From Catalinimonas alkaloidigena (lineage in GTDB: Bacteria > Bacteroidota > Bacteroidia > Cytophagales > Cyclobacteriaceae): a stretch of DNA of 64,000 bases. A program made the translations under genes and the position numbers. Of this stretch, positions 17,599 through 26,539 are shown piece after piece; within the stretch, counting starts at the first letter, position 1; each line of letters begins with the position of its first letter. The stretch covers positions 439,001 to 503,000 of the forward strand of contig NZ_JAQFIL010000001.1 of the NCBI RefSeq assembly GCF_029504655.1, in the 5' to 3' direction. The notes beneath the pieces were generated by a model. That model was not told the origin of the DNA and made no database searches. It saw only the letters and a program-made list of their open reading frames with translations.

Positions 17599-17626
17599 CA
17601 GTAGTAAAAATTAATTTTTACTACTG
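17599..17626. other. Perfect 28-bp palindrome
   Basis: The half-site CAGTAGTAAAAATT at 17599-17612 is followed without a spacer by its exact reverse complement (17613-17626). It lies 27 bp after the enoyl-CoA hydratase stop and 18 bp before the flippase start. As RNA it would form a hairpin; no T-run follows. As DNA it could be a dimer-binding site. Confidence 0.7.
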
Positions 17627-17643
17627 ATGCGCTTTTCCACTCT

Positions 17644-19143
17644 ATGAATCCACTTAAAAAACTGGCTGGACAAACTGCCCTCTATGGTGGAAGCACCATA
17701 TTAGGGAGGCTACTCAGCTATGCTCTTGTGCCACTGCATACCGCAGTCTTTGAAGATACTGCACAGTATGGTGCAGTTACTGAGTTTTATGCCTATGTGG
17801 CTTTTCTCAATATCTTTTATACCTATGGTATGGAGACCGCATTCTTTCGCTTTATTACTCGGCATAAAGGTGATATGGTAAGTATGCAGAAGGTATACAG
17901 CTCAGCCGTAACGGCGATCTTATCCACCAGTATTTTATTTTCCGGTATCATTATTGGTTTTTCCGGCGGAATCGCGGACTTGATCGGCTATCCGGAAAGC
18001 AGTCAGATCATTATCTGGTTGGCACTGATTATGTTTACCGATGCAGTAGTAGCTGTCCCCTACGCAAAACTAAGACAGGAAAACAGGCCCCTGATGTTTG
18101 CGGTTACCAAGGTATCCAGTATCGTGCTAACGGTTTTGCTTAACTTGTTTTTCCTGCTGCTTTTACCCAAAATACATACTCACTCACCTATTCTGGAAGC
18201 CATGTATTTTCCTGAGATGGGAGTGGCCTATGTTTTTTTAGCTAATTTGATTGGTAATGCGGTGATTCCGCTTTTCTTATGGCGTACTCTTTCAGAAGTA
18301 AGACTGAGCATTGATTGGCCAGTATTTAGGCAGATGCTTATTTATGGATATCCTATACTTATTATGGGGCTGGGAGGAATGATCAATGAAAATATCGATA
18401 AGCTCTTGCTCAGTGATTTGCTACCGGAAGACTTTTATCCTGATATGACCCCTAAAGAGGCTTTGGGAGCTTACGGTGCCTGTTTTAAGATTAGTGTTTT
18501 GATGACATTAGCAGTGCAGGCATTTCGCTACGCTGGTGAACCTTTCTTCTTTTCTCAGGCAGAGAATAAAGAAGCGCCGGAGCTCTTTGCCAAGGTGATG
18601 CACTACTTCACTCTATTGAGCATATTGATTTTGTTGGGTGTCAGTGTTAATCTGGAACTTATAGGTTCAATTTTTCTTCGCAGCCCAGGTTATCTGGATG
18701 CGCTTGTCGTCGTACCTTTTCTCTTGTTTGCAAAGTTACTCTTCGGCATTTATAATAACCTCACAGTCTGGTTTAAGCTGACTGACAGAACCAAGTACGG
18801 GACTTATTTTAGTGTATTAGGTGCTGCGATCACATTGGCTGGCAATTTTGTGCTAATACCTTATATAGGTTATTTGGGGTGCGCAGTAGCGAGTATTGCA
18901 TGCTATCTCGTCATGTGTATTGTCTGCTACACATACGGACAAAAATATTACCCTATTCCTTACGACTTTAAGCCAAGCCTTATATATGCTATCGTGGCTT
19001 TGGTTATGGTTTATGTCTCTTTTCAGGTTAACCTCAATAACCCTTTACTTGAAAATACTTTAAATATAAGTGCAGTGCTTCTGTTTATGGCTGTGACCTT
19101 TTTGGTGGAAAGAAAAAGGCTTACTCACCGAAGTATTTCTTAA
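17644..19143 (+). CDS. Polysaccharide flippase (Wzx/MATE-type exporter)
   Basis: A 499-residue integral membrane protein with about 14 predicted helices and the polysaccharide-biosynthesis/MVF fold. Its start (KKLAGQTALYGGSTILGRLLSYALVPLHT) is the classic N-terminus of Wzx-like proteins, including the conserved arginine of helix 1. It should flip lipid-linked saccharide repeat units across the inner membrane. No polysaccharide cluster surrounds it; only the downstream nucleotidyltransferase is related by theme. It lies 62 bp upstream of dut on the same strand. Confidence 0.9.
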   Translation: MNPLKKLAGQTALYGGSTILGRLLSYALVPLHTAVFEDTAQYGAVTEFYAYVAFLNIFYTYGMETAFFRFITRHKGDMVSMQKVYSSAVTAILSTSILFSGIIIGFSGGIADLIGYPESSQIIIWLALIMFTDAVVAVPYAKLRQENRPLMFAVTKVSSIVLTVLLNLFFLLLLPKIHTHSPILEAMYFPEMGVAYVFLANLIGNAVIPLFLWRTLSEVRLSIDWPVFRQMLIYGYPILIMGLGGMINENIDKLLLSDLLPEDFYPDMTPKEALGAYGACFKISVLMTLAVQAFRYAGEPFFFSQAENKEAPELFAKVMHYFTLLSILILLGVSVNLELIGSIFLRSPGYLDALVVVPFLLFAKLLFGIYNNLTVWFKLTDRTKYGTYFSVLGAAITLAGNFVLIPYIGYLGCAVASIACYLVMCIVCYTYGQKYYPIPYDFKPSLIYAIVALVMVYVSFQVNLNNPLLENTLNISAVLLFMAVTFLVERKRLTHRSIS

Positions 19144-19205
19144 CTTGTTCCGAAAAATTAAAAATATAAACCTTACAATAATTTATCTAATCGTTACAAA
19201 AATTG

Positions 19206-19646
19206 ATGAAAGTAAGAATTATCAACCAATCTGACCAACCTCTTCCTGCTTATCAGACTGCGCATGCAGCCGGTATGGACTTACATGCTGATATTAAGGA
19301 AAAAGTAACTTTGAAACCTTTAGAAAGAGCATTGGTAGGAACAGGGCTATATATTGAGTTGCCGGTTGGCTTTGAGGCACAAATTCGTCCACGAAGCGGC
19401 ATGGCTTACAAGCATGGGATCACCGTGCTGAATAGCCCTGGCACAATTGATGCTGACTACAGAGGAGAAATCAAGGTGCTGCTGGTTAATATTTCTAATG
19501 ATACCTTTACCATTGATCACGGTGATAGAATTGCCCAAATGGTAGTCGCTCCTCATGCGCAGGTAGAGTGGGAAGAGACCAACAAGCTTAGCGACACTGA
19601 CAGAGGTGTAGGTGGCTATGGCAGTACCGGGATTAATATTAAGTAA
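19206..19646 (+). CDS. dut: dUTP diphosphatase
   Basis: This trimeric dUTPase hydrolyses dUTP to dUMP and PPi. All five motifs are visible: AGMDLHAD (1), [11 protein letters not shown] (2), [13 protein letters not shown] (3, catalytic Asp), RIAQMVVAP (4) and [10 protein letters not shown] (5, the flexible C-terminal arm). The ATG at 19206 (MKVRIINQS) is preferred to the overlapping TTG at 19203. It lies between the flippase and a nucleotidyltransferase, an arrangement that may be one transcript. Confidence 0.96.
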   Translation: MKVRIINQSDQPLPAYQTAHAAGMDLHADIKEKVTLKPLERALVGTGLYIELPVGFEAQIRPRSGMAYKHGITVLNSPGTIDADYRGEIKVLLVNISNDTFTIDHGDRIAQMVVAPHAQVEWEETNKLSDTDRGVGGYGSTGINIK

Positions 19647-19677
19647 AGCAGTGAAGAAACACTAAAATCCACAAAGC

Positions 19678-20694
19678 GTGAAAATTATTGTACCTATGGC
19701 CGGTATGGGCAAGCGTATGCGCCCCCATACACTTACCATTCCCAAACCATTGATTCCAATTGCCGGAAAGCCTATCGTTCACCGTTTGGTAGAGGATATC
19801 GCAAAAGTGGTGAATGAGCCTGTTGCTGAAGTAGGTTTTGTCATCAACCGGAGTTTTGGGGAAGAAGTAGAAAACAGTCTTAAAGAAGTTGCCGGCACGA
19901 TAGGGGCGTCAGGCAAAATATACTATCAGGATGAGCCACTGGGTACAGCCCATGCCTTGTACTGTGCTAAGGATATGCTGGAAGGCAATGTAATCGTTGC
20001 CTATGCAGATACCTTATTCAAAGCGGAATTTACGCTGGATAAAGAACAGGATGGAATTGTCTGGGTACATAAAGTCAAAGACCCAGCTGCTTTTGGCGTA
20101 GTAAAGCTGGATGATGACCAGGTCATTACCGGCTTTGTAGAGAAACCTGCCACCTATGTATCTGATCTGGCTATCATTGGAATTTACTACTTCAAAGACG
20201 GGGCTTTTCTGAAGCGGGAGCTTCAGTATTTAATTGATAATAATATCATGAACTCCGGTGAGTACCAGATTACCAACGCATTGGATAATATGAAAAATAA
20301 GGGGGTTCGCTTTGTGCCTGGTCAGGTAGATGAATGGCTGGACTGTGGAAATAAAGATGCGACCGTATATACCAACCAAAGATACCTGGAGTATATCAAG
20401 GATTCTCTTGCTAATCCAGATACTGCCGGTATGGAGAACTCTGCGATCATTCCTCCTGTTTATATCGGTAAAAATGTAAAGATTACTAATTCTGTTATTG
20501 GTCCTTATGTGTCTATAGGAGATGGAACAAGAATTAAAAACTCAAGGATTCGTAACTCTATATTGCAAACCAATACGATGGTGGATAATGCCAATCTTGA
20601 AAATTCTATGCTGGGTAATCATGTTACACTTAAGCTCAGCTCGTCTGACCTGAGCATAGGAGATTATAACTCAGTGGTTGAAAATATGCACTAG
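19678..20694 (+). CDS. Sugar-1-phosphate nucleotidyltransferase with left-handed beta-helix
   Basis: The 338-residue protein has an N-terminal NTP-transferase domain (VPMAGMGKRMRPHTLTIPKP with the signature GxGxR and PKP lysine; YADTLF metal Asp). A C-terminal hexapeptide-repeat domain runs from about residue 255 (IIPPVYIGKNVKITNSVIG, VSIGDGTRIKNS). It likely makes a dTDP- or UDP-sugar for surface glycans; RmlA-like glucose-1-phosphate thymidylyltransferase is the nearest description, but the acceptor is not certain. It starts with GTG; MKIIVPMAGMG is the family start. A terminator follows at about 20772. Confidence 0.9.
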   Translation: MKIIVPMAGMGKRMRPHTLTIPKPLIPIAGKPIVHRLVEDIAKVVNEPVAEVGFVINRSFGEEVENSLKEVAGTIGASGKIYYQDEPLGTAHALYCAKDMLEGNVIVAYADTLFKAEFTLDKEQDGIVWVHKVKDPAAFGVVKLDDDQVITGFVEKPATYVSDLAIIGIYYFKDGAFLKRELQYLIDNNIMNSGEYQITNALDNMKNKGVRFVPGQVDEWLDCGNKDATVYTNQRYLEYIKDSLANPDTAGMENSAIIPPVYIGKNVKITNSVIGPYVSIGDGTRIKNSRIRNSILQTNTMVDNANLENSMLGNHVTLKLSSSDLSIGDYNSVVENMH

Positions 20695-20771
20695 CAACAG
20701 AATAATCTTTAGGTTTTTGAAAAACTTGAAATAGAAAGTATATTAAATTCGTTTATAATCTTATATGAAAG

Positions 20772-20799
20772 CCAGATTTGTTATAGTCTGGTTTTATTT
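20772..20799 (+). terminator. Likely Rho-independent terminator
   Basis: CCAGA (20772-20776) pairs with TCTGG (20787-20791) across a 10-nt loop, with a possible wobble pair beyond, followed by TTTTATTT. It lies after the nucleotidyltransferase and before the TPR gene. Confidence 0.55.
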
Positions 20800-20844
20800 C
20801 ATCGTCATGCCGGGCGATCTTAAAAACGCTTAATTACATTGAAT

Positions 20845-22596
20845 ATGCCAATTGGAAGTCATCTTTCGCGAGTCCTGTTTTTGCTGATAGCAGTAGTTCT
20901 TTCCTTTAGCGCTGAAGAGGTGGTTGCGCAAAAGAAAAAGAAATCCAGCCGTGAAGAAAGAAAAGTTAGAGAGGCAACTTTTTATTTTACTGAAGGAGTA
21001 AAATATTACATCCTTAGTGAGCCTGACTTTGATTCCGAAAATATGGACCGGGCGTTGATGCTTTTTAAGAAATCACTTGAAAGTGATGCTGACAATGCTA
21101 CCGCATATTTCAAAATAGCAACCATCCTGGCAGGTAGAGGTGATCTGGATAATGCATTATCCAACGCTAACAAAGCGATGGAACTGGATCCTGAAAACCC
21201 TTATTTCTACACCCTTACGGCAGACATCCTTACCCGCAAGTCTAATTTTGCCGAGGCTGCTCAGATATACGAGCGTTTAATCGCAAATCTTGATGATACG
21301 GACGAATACCTTTTTGACCTGGCAGCTATTTATCTTTATCAGGGGGACTATGAGCAGGGACTGGAAGTTTATAACCAGGCAGAAAAGGTATTCGGAGTTA
21401 ATCCTGAAGTCACGCGGGCAAAACAACAAATTTACCTGAAACTCAACAAGCTAGATAAAGCCATAGAAGAGGGGGAAAAGCTGGTGCAAACCTATCCTGG
21501 AGAAGTAAGCTATGTCATGGCCTTAGCAGAGATATTTGTTTCAAATGATAGAGAGAAAGATGCTATTCCATATCTGGAGGGACTTTTAGAAGTGTCTCCT
21601 AACAATCCGGAAGCTCGGTTGATGCTTTCTAAAATCTATCAGCAGACAGGCAGTGGAGAACAGGCTACCGAAAGTATGGAAGTGGCTTTTGCAAATCCGG
21701 ACCTGAGCCTTAAGCTCAAATTGGATTTGATTGCTAAACACATCAGAGAGTTGCCAAATGCAGATACCGAAATAATGCTCCATGCACTTACTGATTTACT
21801 GATTGAAACCCACCCGGAAGAGGCGGATGCTTATGTAATCAAAGGAGATTTTCTGAATGCCATCAAAGATAGTGAAGGTGCAAGAGATAACTACCTGAAA
21901 TCTCTGGAGTATGAAGATACTAACTTTAACGTCTGGCAAAACCTGCTGACCATTGAGTTTCAGGATCTGCAAGATACTGAAAGCGTGATTGAGCATTCAG
22001 AGTCCGCATTAGAGCTTTTCCCTAACCAGGCAGTAATTTACTTCTACAATGGTGCAGCAAATTCTGTAGCTAAAAACTATGATGAGGCTGCCTATGCGTT
22101 AGAACAGAGTAAGCGATTGGCTAATAACGATGAATTGGCTAAGTATAGTAATATGTACCTGGGAGATGTCTACAATGAAATGAAAGACTATAAAAAGTCC
22201 GAACAAGCTTATGAGACAGTACTAAAACTGGATCCTACCAATGACTATGTGTTAAATAATTATAGCTACTTCCTGGCCTTGCGTCAGGAAAAACTGGATT
22301 ATGCCGATAAGCTTTCTACAAGACTATTGGAACTTAATCCGGAGAATGCCAATTACCTTGACACCCGTGCTTGGGTACTCTATAAGCGAGGAGAATTTAA
22401 GCAGGCTCGTAAACTTTTAGAAAAAGCCATAGAGAACAATGATGAAAGTGGCGTAATTGTAGAGCACTACGGGGATGTGTTATTCAAGCTGGGAGAAGTA
22501 GACCAGGCGGTGAAGCAGTGGATGAAAGCCAAAGGCATGGATGATACTTCAGAATTAATTGACAAAAAAATTGCGGACAGAAAGCTGTATGAATAA
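20845..22596 (+). CDS. Exported TPR-repeat protein
   Basis: From the ATG at 20845 the protein has a signal peptide (SRVLFLLIAVVLSFSAEEVVAQ), a basic patch KKKKSSREERK, then about 15 tetratricopeptide-like helical pairs over nearly all of its 580 residues (for example ATAYFKIATILAGRGDLDNA, VLNNYSYFLALRQEKLDYA). TPR scaffolds of this kind in Bacteroidetes sit in the periplasm or at the outer membrane and hold complexes together. The gene overlaps the next by 8 bp, and the trio TPR / DUF4292 lipoprotein / EnvC-like is a conserved Bacteroidetes arrangement, suggesting a shared envelope role. Confidence 0.88.
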   Translation: MPIGSHLSRVLFLLIAVVLSFSAEEVVAQKKKKSSREERKVREATFYFTEGVKYYILSEPDFDSENMDRALMLFKKSLESDADNATAYFKIATILAGRGDLDNALSNANKAMELDPENPYFYTLTADILTRKSNFAEAAQIYERLIANLDDTDEYLFDLAAIYLYQGDYEQGLEVYNQAEKVFGVNPEVTRAKQQIYLKLNKLDKAIEEGEKLVQTYPGEVSYVMALAEIFVSNDREKDAIPYLEGLLEVSPNNPEARLMLSKIYQQTGSGEQATESMEVAFANPDLSLKLKLDLIAKHIRELPNADTEIMLHALTDLLIETHPEEADAYVIKGDFLNAIKDSEGARDNYLKSLEYEDTNFNVWQNLLTIEFQDLQDTESVIEHSESALELFPNQAVIYFYNGAANSVAKNYDEAAYALEQSKRLANNDELAKYSNMYLGDVYNEMKDYKKSEQAYETVLKLDPTNDYVLNNYSYFLALRQEKLDYADKLSTRLLELNPENANYLDTRAWVLYKRGEFKQARKLLEKAIENNDESGVIVEHYGDVLFKLGEVDQAVKQWMKAKGMDDTSELIDKKIADRKLYE

Positions 22597-23374
22597 AAAC
22601 ACACTCATTTTATTTTTTTGCCTTAGTTTCATTTTCGCGGCTTGCAGCAAAAAAACACTAAGCTTCAAAGATGCTGAAATTGCTGAAGAATTTGCAGTCA
22701 ATGATCTCGTGTTTGAGTATCTGACTACCAATAGTAAAATTAAGTTTAGCAATGACGGTAAGAACCTGAGTGCTACCGCAAACATTCGTTTGAAAAAGGA
22801 TAGCATCATTTGGGTTTCCATCACTCCAGGCTTTGGTATTGAAGCAGCCCGGGGGTTAATTACCAAAGATTCTTTGATCTTTATCAACCGCATGAATAAA
22901 GAGTACTCAGCCTATAATTTTAAGGAGCTGAGCGAAAAATTTAATTTTAATATCAATTTTGAGCTTCTGCAATCCGTATTGCTGGGTGATATGCCGGTAG
23001 CACCGGATGATGAGGATCTGGTGAAAAAAGAAAGTAACTATTATATAGTAAAACAGGAAAAAGGACCGATCACTATTAATAACTTCGTTGATGCCAGAAG
23101 TCTGAAGCTTGAGCGTGTAGCGATGCAGGATAGAAGCAAAGAGGAAGCTTTTGGTAAAACCCGCACGCGAAATAACACGCTCACCTTGAAATACAATGAT
23201 TTTAAGATGCTTAGTGAACAAGTTTTCCCCTATGAAAACCTTGTATCGCTAAACTATCAGCGTGATGGAAAAAAACGTAAAACAGAGATTGAAATTCAGC
23301 ATAAAAAAGCAAACATTACCGATGAAGCGCTCCGTTTCCCTTTCTCTGTACCGGAAAAGTATGTTCAAAAGTAA
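22589..23374 (+). CDS. DUF4292 lipoprotein
   Basis: From the ATG at 22589 (MNKNTLILFFCLSFIFAACSKK) this is a lipoprotein with Cys at position 19 and a mature part of about 240 residues. The beta-rich body (KIKFSNDGKNLSATANIRLKK, SIIWVSITPGFGIEAARGLI) fits DUF4292, which resembles LolA/LolB-like half-barrels that handle lipids or lipoproteins. That relation is from family knowledge, not proven here. Its ATG overlaps the stop of the TPR gene and its end overlaps the start of the EnvC-like gene by 14 bp: tight coupling. Confidence 0.85.
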   Translation: MNKNTLILFFCLSFIFAACSKKTLSFKDAEIAEEFAVNDLVFEYLTTNSKIKFSNDGKNLSATANIRLKKDSIIWVSITPGFGIEAARGLITKDSLIFINRMNKEYSAYNFKELSEKFNFNINFELLQSVLLGDMPVAPDDEDLVKKESNYYIVKQEKGPITINNFVDARSLKLERVAMQDRSKEEAFGKTRTRNNTLTLKYNDFKMLSEQVFPYENLVSLNYQRDGKKRKTEIEIQHKKANITDEALRFPFSVPEKYVQK

Positions 23375-24590
23375 GCGCTATCAAGTCAGCATGCTTATCA
23401 TGCTACTGTGTACTTTGTTCGGGCAATCTGCTCTCCTGGCTCAGACTACCCCCAAGCGTTCTCAGCTTGAACAGGAAAAAAAAGTAACTTTACAGAAAAT
23501 AAAAGAGGCGCAGCAGATCCTCACTGAAACATCTTCTCGTAAAAAAACCAGCCTGGGTCAGTTGAACGCAATCAATCGTCAAATTGAAGCCCGGGAGGCC
23601 TTAATAACGTCTATCAACGAAGAACTGGCCCTTCTGAAAAGTCAGATCCGTGAGATTACCGGAGTAATAGAAGCCCTGGAAGATGATTTGGTGAGGTTGA
23701 AAAAGGAATATGCCTATATGGTATACGCAACCAGTAAAACAAGCAACAGCTACGATCGGCTGATGTTCATTTTCTCAGCCTCTACCTTCAATCAGATGTT
23801 TATGCGAATCAAGTATATGCAGCAGTACGCTGAGGCCCGTAAAAATCAGGTAGAACAAATCCAGAAGGTAAAACAAACGCTGACCAACCAGCGAAGTACC
23901 CTGGAAGGTAAAGAGATGGAACAGCAGGTGCTTCTGGATCAGCAGGTAATGGCCAACAAAGACCTCCTGGCTTTGAAAACAAAGCAGCGTTCGGTAGTAA
24001 GGGATCTTAATCAGCAGGAGGCCGAATTGAGGAAAGAACTTGCGCAGCGCCAAAAAGATGTGGAAGAGCTTGATAAACTGATTGCTAACCTGATACGCAA
24101 AGAAATAGAAAAGAGCAATAAAGACAAAACCTCCGACAGAGTAGCACTAACTTCATCTAATGAAAAGGTATCAGTTTCTTTCGCTCAAAGCAAAAACAGT
24201 CTTACCTGGCCGGTCAATTCGGGTTTTATCTCTCAAAAATTTGGTCGTAATCCCCATCCCATCATGAAAAATATCATGGTGCCTAATGATGGCGTAGATA
24301 TACAAACTATCCAAAATGCCGAGGTAAAAGCTGTATTTGATGGAATTGTCAAAGCAATTACGCCTATACCCGAACCAGGAGATCTGAAAGCAGTCATTAT
24401 GCAACATGGAGAGTATTTTACCGTCTATTCACGCCTTAAAGAAGTCAATGTGAAGACCGGACAAGCACTTAAAGCTTCGGATTCAGTAGGCATGGTATAT
24501 ACTGATGGAAATGGCGTATCGATGTTACAATTTCAGATATGGAGAAATAGCCAGAAACTTAACCCTGAAGCCTGGCTTCAGAAAAAATAA
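23361..24590 (+). CDS. EnvC-like murein hydrolase activator (degenerate LytM)
   Basis: Start at ATG 23361, preceded by GGAAAAG, gives MFKSKRYQVSMLIMLLCTLFG and a signal peptide ending SALLAQ. Residues about 25-235 are a long coiled coil, with a linker to about 285 and then a LytM/M23 domain (SLTWPVNSGFISQKFGRNPHP). The zinc ligands are missing: the usual HxGxD is NDGVD, the usual HxH is QFQ (MLQFQIW), and the YAHL position is YSRL. It should therefore not cut peptidoglycan itself but activate amidases, as EnvC does in E. coli. It is the last gene of the TPR/DUF4292 operon. Confidence 0.88.
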   Translation: MFKSKRYQVSMLIMLLCTLFGQSALLAQTTPKRSQLEQEKKVTLQKIKEAQQILTETSSRKKTSLGQLNAINRQIEAREALITSINEELALLKSQIREITGVIEALEDDLVRLKKEYAYMVYATSKTSNSYDRLMFIFSASTFNQMFMRIKYMQQYAEARKNQVEQIQKVKQTLTNQRSTLEGKEMEQQVLLDQQVMANKDLLALKTKQRSVVRDLNQQEAELRKELAQRQKDVEELDKLIANLIRKEIEKSNKDKTSDRVALTSSNEKVSVSFAQSKNSLTWPVNSGFISQKFGRNPHPIMKNIMVPNDGVDIQTIQNAEVKAVFDGIVKAITPIPEPGDLKAVIMQHGEYFTVYSRLKEVNVKTGQALKASDSVGMVYTDGNGVSMLQFQIWRNSQKLNPEAWLQKK

Positions 24591-24629
24591 ATTGTTATTT
24601 CATTTGTTAGAAGAGTTTTACCGTATTTC

Positions 24630-24650
24630 TGCAACAATTATTGTGTTGCA
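24630..24650. terminator. Hairpin after the EnvC-like gene
   Basis: TGCAACA (24630-24636) and TGTTGCA (24644-24650) form a perfect 7-bp stem with a 7-nt loop, 40 bp beyond the stop. No T-run follows, so terminator function is uncertain. Confidence 0.35.
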
Positions 24651-24780
24651 TTAGCATCTTTGAGCGAACTTTTTTTACATTGCCAACCTTTGATTATTGA
24701 CAGATAACTTTTTCGCGGCGGATATATTGGGTATATTTACGTGATCGTGAAAGTTTTTTCACATTTAAAAAATTGACTTT

Positions 24781-24987
24781 ATGCACACTACATTAGCATT
24801 TGTTGGCGGACTTGGAGGATGGGAGATTCTTCTGATAGTACTGGTTTTAGTAATCTTCTTTGGTGCCAAGAAAATTCCTGAACTAGCTCGTGGCATGGGA
24901 CGCGGTATTCGCGAGTTCAAAGACGCCACTAAAGAAATTAAAGACGAGATCGAAGATAATTCTCATAATACCACTGCCAGCAAATAA
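24781..24987 (+). CDS. tatA: Twin-arginine translocase subunit TatA
   Basis: Sixty-eight residues: a short periplasmic N-terminus with GGWEIL, one membrane helix (ILLIVLVLVIFFGAKKIPEL), the FGxxKIPEL hinge, an amphipathic helix (RGMGRGIREFKDATKEIKDEI) and a polar tail. It is the pore-forming TatA/E component that exports folded proteins. No tatC is seen in the window. Tat substrates are present elsewhere in the window: the sugar isomerase-like protein at 36989 and the Gfo/Idh protein at 40795 both have twin-arginine starts. Confidence 0.95.
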   Translation: MHTTLAFVGGLGGWEILLIVLVLVIFFGAKKIPELARGMGRGIREFKDATKEIKDEIEDNSHNTTASK

Positions 24988-25036
24988 CTTATCACCTTGA
25001 AAAGATTTACGGTCTTTCAGCCGCATACAAACGTAT

Positions 25037-26422
25037 TTGGTTGAGGAGGTACTTACCTGTCAGGACATCGTAAGGGAGTACCTGAAAAATATTCAGGAGC
25101 AAGATCATCTGAACGTTTTCCTGGAGGTTTATGCTGAGGAAGCTTTACAGCGTGCCGGGGAAATAGACCTGAAAATCAAAAATGGTACCGCTGGCCGTCT
25201 TGCTGGGATGGTTATCGGTCTGAAAGATATCTTATGCTACCAAGATCATAAACTTCAGGCAAGCAGTAAAATCCTCGAAGGCTTTCATTCTCAGTTTACA
25301 GGCACAGCCATTCAGCGTTTGCTAGATGAAGATGCAATTATCATCGGCAGACAAAACTGTGATGAATTTGCCATGGGATCTTCTAATGAAAACTCTGCTT
25401 ATGGTGTAACGCGCAATGCGGCAGATCATGCTGCTGTGCCCGGAGGATCTTCAGGAGCTTCAGCAGTATCTGTTCAGGCTAACTTATGTACCGCTGCATT
25501 AGGCTCAGACACTGGAGGTTCGGTAAGGCAGCCTGCTGCCTTTTGTGGGGTAGTCGGGTTAAAGCCTACATATTCACGTATCTCCCGTTATGGCCTTCTC
25601 GCATACGCCTCTTCTTTTGATACTATCGGCATTTTTACCAACAACATTGAAGATAATGCGCTGCTGTTGGAAATAATTGCCGGGAAAGACGATTATGACA
25701 GTACAGTTTATCAGGGTGAAGTGCCTGCATACACTCAACGGCTAGCCTTTGATAAAAAAGTGAAAGTGGCTTATATAGAAGAGACACTGAACAATGAAGG
25801 GCTTAATGAAGAAGTACGTGAACGTACCGAGAAAGCGATTAAGTTTCTTCAGAATGACGGACATCAAGTAGAGGTAGTTCATTTTTCAATGCTAGACTAC
25901 CTGCTTCCCACCTATTACATTCTGACCATGGCAGAGGCCTCATCTAATCTTTCACGCTTTGATGGAATAAAGTACGGACATAGAAATAAAGAAGCGCGTA
26001 ATCTGGAGGCGATGTATAAGAAAAGTCGTTCCGAAGCTTTTGGCGAAGAGGTGAAACGGCGCATTATGCTTGGTACTTTTGTGCTGAGTGCTAGCTATTA
26101 TGATGCTTATTATACAAAAGCCCAAAAAGTAAGGCGCTTGATACAGGAAGCCACACTCAAAATTCTGGAGGATTACGATTTCATTGTATTACCGACAACT
26201 CCTACTACTGCGTTTAAAATAGGCGATACAAATACTCCTCTTGAAATGTATCTCGCAGACCTTTTTACGGTGCAGGCTTCAATTGCCGGGGTACCGGCTG
26301 TTTCAATTCCTAATGGGGAAGACCAGGCAGGCTTGCCAATCGGATTACAAATCATGACAGGTAATTTCCAGGAAGACAAGCTTTTTGCATTTTCTAAATA
26401 TATTTTAGATAATTTGGCCTAA
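25037..26422 (+). CDS. gatA: Asp/Glu-tRNA amidotransferase subunit A, 5' end uncertain
   Basis: GatA releases ammonia from glutamine to amidate mischarged Glu-tRNA(Gln)/Asp-tRNA(Asn). The Ser-cisSer-Lys triad is visible: GLKDI (Lys), PGGSSGASAV (cis-Ser) and GSDTGGSVRQPAAFCG (nucleophile). The frame has no ATG at its start; the first usable codon is TTG 25037, which leaves the protein (461 aa) about 13 residues short. The same frame is open back to 25001 and reads SRIQTYLVEEVLTC, which looks like native GatA. A second frame from TTG 24997 reads LKRFTVF, also like a GatA start. Removing one base near 25018 would join them. Possible frameshift, sequencing error, or true TTG start. Confidence 0.85.
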   Translation: MVEEVLTCQDIVREYLKNIQEQDHLNVFLEVYAEEALQRAGEIDLKIKNGTAGRLAGMVIGLKDILCYQDHKLQASSKILEGFHSQFTGTAIQRLLDEDAIIIGRQNCDEFAMGSSNENSAYGVTRNAADHAAVPGGSSGASAVSVQANLCTAALGSDTGGSVRQPAAFCGVVGLKPTYSRISRYGLLAYASSFDTIGIFTNNIEDNALLLEIIAGKDDYDSTVYQGEVPAYTQRLAFDKKVKVAYIEETLNNEGLNEEVRERTEKAIKFLQNDGHQVEVVHFSMLDYLLPTYYILTMAEASSNLSRFDGIKYGHRNKEARNLEAMYKKSRSEAFGEEVKRRIMLGTFVLSASYYDAYYTKAQKVRRLIQEATLKILEDYDFIVLPTTPTTAFKIGDTNTPLEMYLADLFTVQASIAGVPAVSIPNGEDQAGLPIGLQIMTGNFQEDKLFAFSKYILDNLA

Positions 26423-26539
26423 ATGCAATGTTTGATTGCTAAAAACGTTTTAAATATCCCAACTTTTTTCGTATTTTGTATAGATTTTGCATGTAGCAAA
26501 TCTAGGTTTTGGATAAAGTAAAGCTAAATCAGTAAGGCA

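Noticed and set aside
23262..23360. Earlier start for the EnvC-like gene
   Set aside because: The extra residues lie within the DUF4292 gene and put a charged stretch before the signal peptide; ATG 23361 has GGAAAAG in front and a normal signal sequence.
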